From Bacteroidales bacterium UBA1751 (GTDB lineage: Bacteria; Bacteroidota; Bacteroidia; Bacteroidales; UBA932): a DNA stretch of 8,393 nt. Under the pieces are notes generated by a model. It was not told the origin of the DNA, searched no databases, and saw nothing but the letters and a program-made list of their open reading frames with translations. The stretch covers positions 1 to 8,393 of the forward strand of contig DCHN01000055.1 in NCBI GenBank assembly GCA_002315995.1, in the 5' to 3' direction. Shown here in pieces: positions 7,221 to 8,393 of this stretch; positions within the stretch are counted from its first letter, which is position 1, and each line of letters opens with the position of its first letter. A program made the position numbers and the translations under genes.

Positions 7221-7292
7221 ATGATTAAGAAAATGAGATTTGTCCACACATCTGTTCATCACATCCACCACCATTCAGAGATGAAGCGGTAG
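7221..7292 (+). CDS. hisL: his operon leader peptide (attenuator peptide)
   Basis: A 23-codon frame, ATG 7221 to TAG 7290-7292, contains six histidine codons at peptide positions 9, 13, 14, 16, 17 and 18 (VHHIHHH being the dense part, 7254-7274). Such runs in a short ORF just upstream of a terminator and hisG mark classic ribosome-mediated attenuation: scarcity of charged tRNA-His stalls the ribosome on these codons. The predicted transcript start lies only about 3-5 bases before ATG 7221. The in-frame ATG at 7233, still upstream of all six histidines, is therefore an alternative start giving 19 residues. The same frame stays open upstream to 7059, but that part precedes the promoter and has no resemblance to a known protein. 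The peptide itself probably has no function beyond being translated. Confidence 0.82.
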   Translation: MIKKMRFVHTSVHHIHHHSEMKR

Positions 7293-7344
7293 GCCTTGTT
7301 GTTGGACTTTTCTCAACAAATAATAAATATACAGGCTTACCGCT
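7285..7344 (+). promoter_or_regulatory. his attenuator: antiterminator pairing
   Basis: 7285-7299 (AGCGGTAGGCCTTGT) can pair with 7331-7344 (ACAGGCTTACCGCT): 14 pairs including one G-U wobble, with one bulged T at 7297. An inner hairpin, TTGTTG (7299-7304) with CAACAA (7314-7319), sits within it and competes only for T7299. The 3' half is the same segment that forms the 5' arm of the terminator, so the two folds exclude each other. The leader stop codon (7290-7292) lies inside the 5' arm. A ribosome that finishes the peptide masks this arm and lets the terminator form. A ribosome stalled on the His codons leaves it free and permits read-through into hisG. This logic is inferred from the sequence and the enterobacterial model. 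Confidence 0.75.
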
Positions 7345-7363
7345 CAGGTAAGCCTGTTTTTTT
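7331..7363 (+). terminator. his attenuator terminator hairpin
   Basis: ACAGGCTTACC (7331-7341) pairs perfectly with GGTAAGCCTGT (7347-7357) around a five-base loop. A run of seven Ts follows (7357-7363). It lies 23 bases before the hisG ATG and 38 bases after the leader stop codon, so it can only be a conditional terminator for hisG. Confidence 0.9.
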
Positions 7364-7386
7364 GATAACGAATTGAAATATTGAAT

Positions 7387-8238
7387 ATGCTTAGACTTGC
7401 ACTGCAATCAAAAGGGCGTTTGAATGAAGAGAGCCTTGCCCTCCTCTCGGAAATTGGAATCAAGATTGACGATTCCAAAAGAAAGTTTCTTACAAAGTCT
7501 TCCAGCTTTCCAATAGAGGTGCTCTATTTGCGTGACGACGATATTCCACAGGTAGTTTTTGCAGGAACATCACAACTGGGAATAGTTGGCCTTAACGAGG
7601 TTGAGGAGAAGGGGTTCAAGGTAAAAGTCATAAGCAAACTCGGATTCGGTGGATGCCGTATAAGTCTTGCCATTCCAAAGGGCGAAGAGTACGACGGACC
7701 GCAGTGGTTCAACGGCAAAACAATTGCCACATCATACCCTAATATTCTGAAGAAATATCTTAAGAAAAACAACATAAGCGCAAGAATAGAGGTCATAACC
7801 GGTTCAGTTGAAATTGCTCCGGCAGCAGGAATCTCAGATGCCATATTCGATATAGTATCCTCAGGCGGAACACTTGTTTCAAACGGACTAAAAGAGGTTG
7901 AGAGGGTGTTTGAATCTGAAGCCGTTCTTATTGGAAACGGCAACTTCTCACCTGAAGAGAAGGAGAATCTCGATGAAATGCTCTTCAGAATTGAATCTGT
8001 AAAGGCAAGTCGCGGAAAGCAATATATTCTTATGAATCTTCCTCAGAAATCAATAGACAAGGCGCTGGAGATACTACCTTCAATGAGAAGCCCTACAGTT
8101 CTTCCATTGGCAGCAAGTGGGTGGTGCTCCCTCCACTCTGTAGTTGACAAAAAGGATCTCTGGGAGAAGATAAAGGCCCTCAAAGCCATTGGAGCAGAGG
8201 GTATCCTTGTATTGGGAGTAGATAAAATCATTGCATAA
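7387..8238 (+). CDS. hisG: ATP phosphoribosyltransferase, long form
   Basis: HisG joins ATP and PRPP to give N1-(5'-phosphoribosyl)-ATP, the first committed and feedback-inhibited step of histidine synthesis in the cytoplasm. The start MLRLALQSKGRL is the family N-terminus, which supports ATG 7387 over the TTG six bases earlier. The catalytic part spans about residues 1-210. VITGSVEIAPAAGISDAIFDIVSSGGTL (about 136-163) is its PRPP-binding signature. Residues 211-283 form the C-terminal regulatory (ACT-like) domain, including SPTVLPLA and GAEGILVLGVDKI. At 283 residues it is the long, self-sufficient form that needs no HisZ partner. No Shine-Dalgarno sequence is present. It is preceded by the attenuator and followed after 15 bases by hisD. 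Confidence 0.97.
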   Translation: MLRLALQSKGRLNEESLALLSEIGIKIDDSKRKFLTKSSSFPIEVLYLRDDDIPQVVFAGTSQLGIVGLNEVEEKGFKVKVISKLGFGGCRISLAIPKGEEYDGPQWFNGKTIATSYPNILKKYLKKNNISARIEVITGSVEIAPAAGISDAIFDIVSSGGTLVSNGLKEVERVFESEAVLIGNGNFSPEEKENLDEMLFRIESVKASRGKQYILMNLPQKSIDKALEILPSMRSPTVLPLAASGWCSLHSVVDKKDLWEKIKALKAIGAEGILVLGVDKIIA

Positions 8239-8253
8239 AGCTGGAAAAGCATC

Positions 8254-8393
8254 ATGAACATTATAATTAACCCACAGCGCAGTGAATGGAAAAGCCTCTG
8301 CTCAAGGCCATCTTCAGACTCTTCTGCAATAAGAAGCAGCGTTGAGTCAATTTTAAACGATGTAAGGGAGAGAGGCGACAAGGCTCTGAGGGA
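8254..8393 (+). CDS. hisD: Histidinol dehydrogenase, N-terminal fragment
   Basis: HisD oxidises L-histidinol to L-histidine in two NAD-dependent steps, the end of the pathway. Only 46 complete codons are present before the right edge. MNIIINPQRSEWKSLCSRP resembles the usual HisD start (a short strand, then NP-x-R-x-x-W). VESILNDVRERGDKALRE matches the conserved helix at about residues 30-47 of the family. The zinc and catalytic residues lie outside the window. It starts 15 bases after the hisG stop codon, consistent with one transcript under the attenuator. Confidence 0.9.
   Translation, partial: MNIIINPQRSEWKSLCSRPSSDSSAIRSSVESILNDVRERGDKALR

Noticed and set aside
7059..7292. A longer open frame (from TTG 7059 or ATG 7065) in frame with the his leader peptide.
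   Set aside because: The upstream part precedes the consensus promoter at 7181-7211, shows no recognisable protein features, and only its last 23 codons carry the histidine run. The long version is probably chance openness.

Overview
The window looks like chromosomal DNA of a member of the Bacteroidota, most likely the order Bacteroidales. This rests on exact matches to the Bacteroides-type promoter (TTTG / TAnnTTTG), A-rich start regions without a Shine-Dalgarno sequence, a lipoprotein signal and moderate GC content. No species can be named from the sequence alone.

Left edge (1-781, minus strand): the 5' part of a glycogen debranching enzyme (GlgX/isoamylase type, CBM48 plus the start of the GH13 barrel). 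It runs off the left edge. Its last bases fold back on themselves: 1-91 is a perfect reverse complement of 111-201, starting exactly at base 1. This breaks the protein inside a conserved GH13 motif and is most simply an assembly or amplification fold-back at a contig end. The enzyme also carries an unusual insert of three degenerate 10-residue Ser/Cys/Val/Gly repeats.

Plus-strand pair (892-3395): a small cytidine-deaminase-fold nucleoside or guanine deaminase, followed 35 bases later by a 663-residue protein of unknown function. That protein has an N-terminal EF-hand, a Cys cluster and C-terminal membrane segments. A strong hairpin terminator (3414-3458) separates it from the convergent minus-strand genes and probably serves both strands.

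Minus-strand cluster (7011 to 3478): a Tat-signal PIG-L/LmbE-type zinc deacetylase, a SulP-family anion transporter with a STAS domain, and a lipoprotein of the endonuclease/exonuclease/phosphatase fold. Gaps are only 39 and 24 bases and no terminator is visible between them, so they may be one transcript.

Right edge (7181-8393, plus strand): the start of a histidine biosynthesis operon, hisG (long form with its own regulatory domain) followed by a partial hisD. The 5' leader is the most interesting part of the window. A consensus promoter is followed within a few bases by a 23-codon leader peptide containing six histidines. Next come an antiterminator arm that overlaps the leader stop codon, and an 11-bp terminator hairpin with a U-tract just before hisG. 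This is a complete candidate for ribosome-mediated his attenuation, analogous to the enterobacterial hisL system but in Bacteroidales dress.
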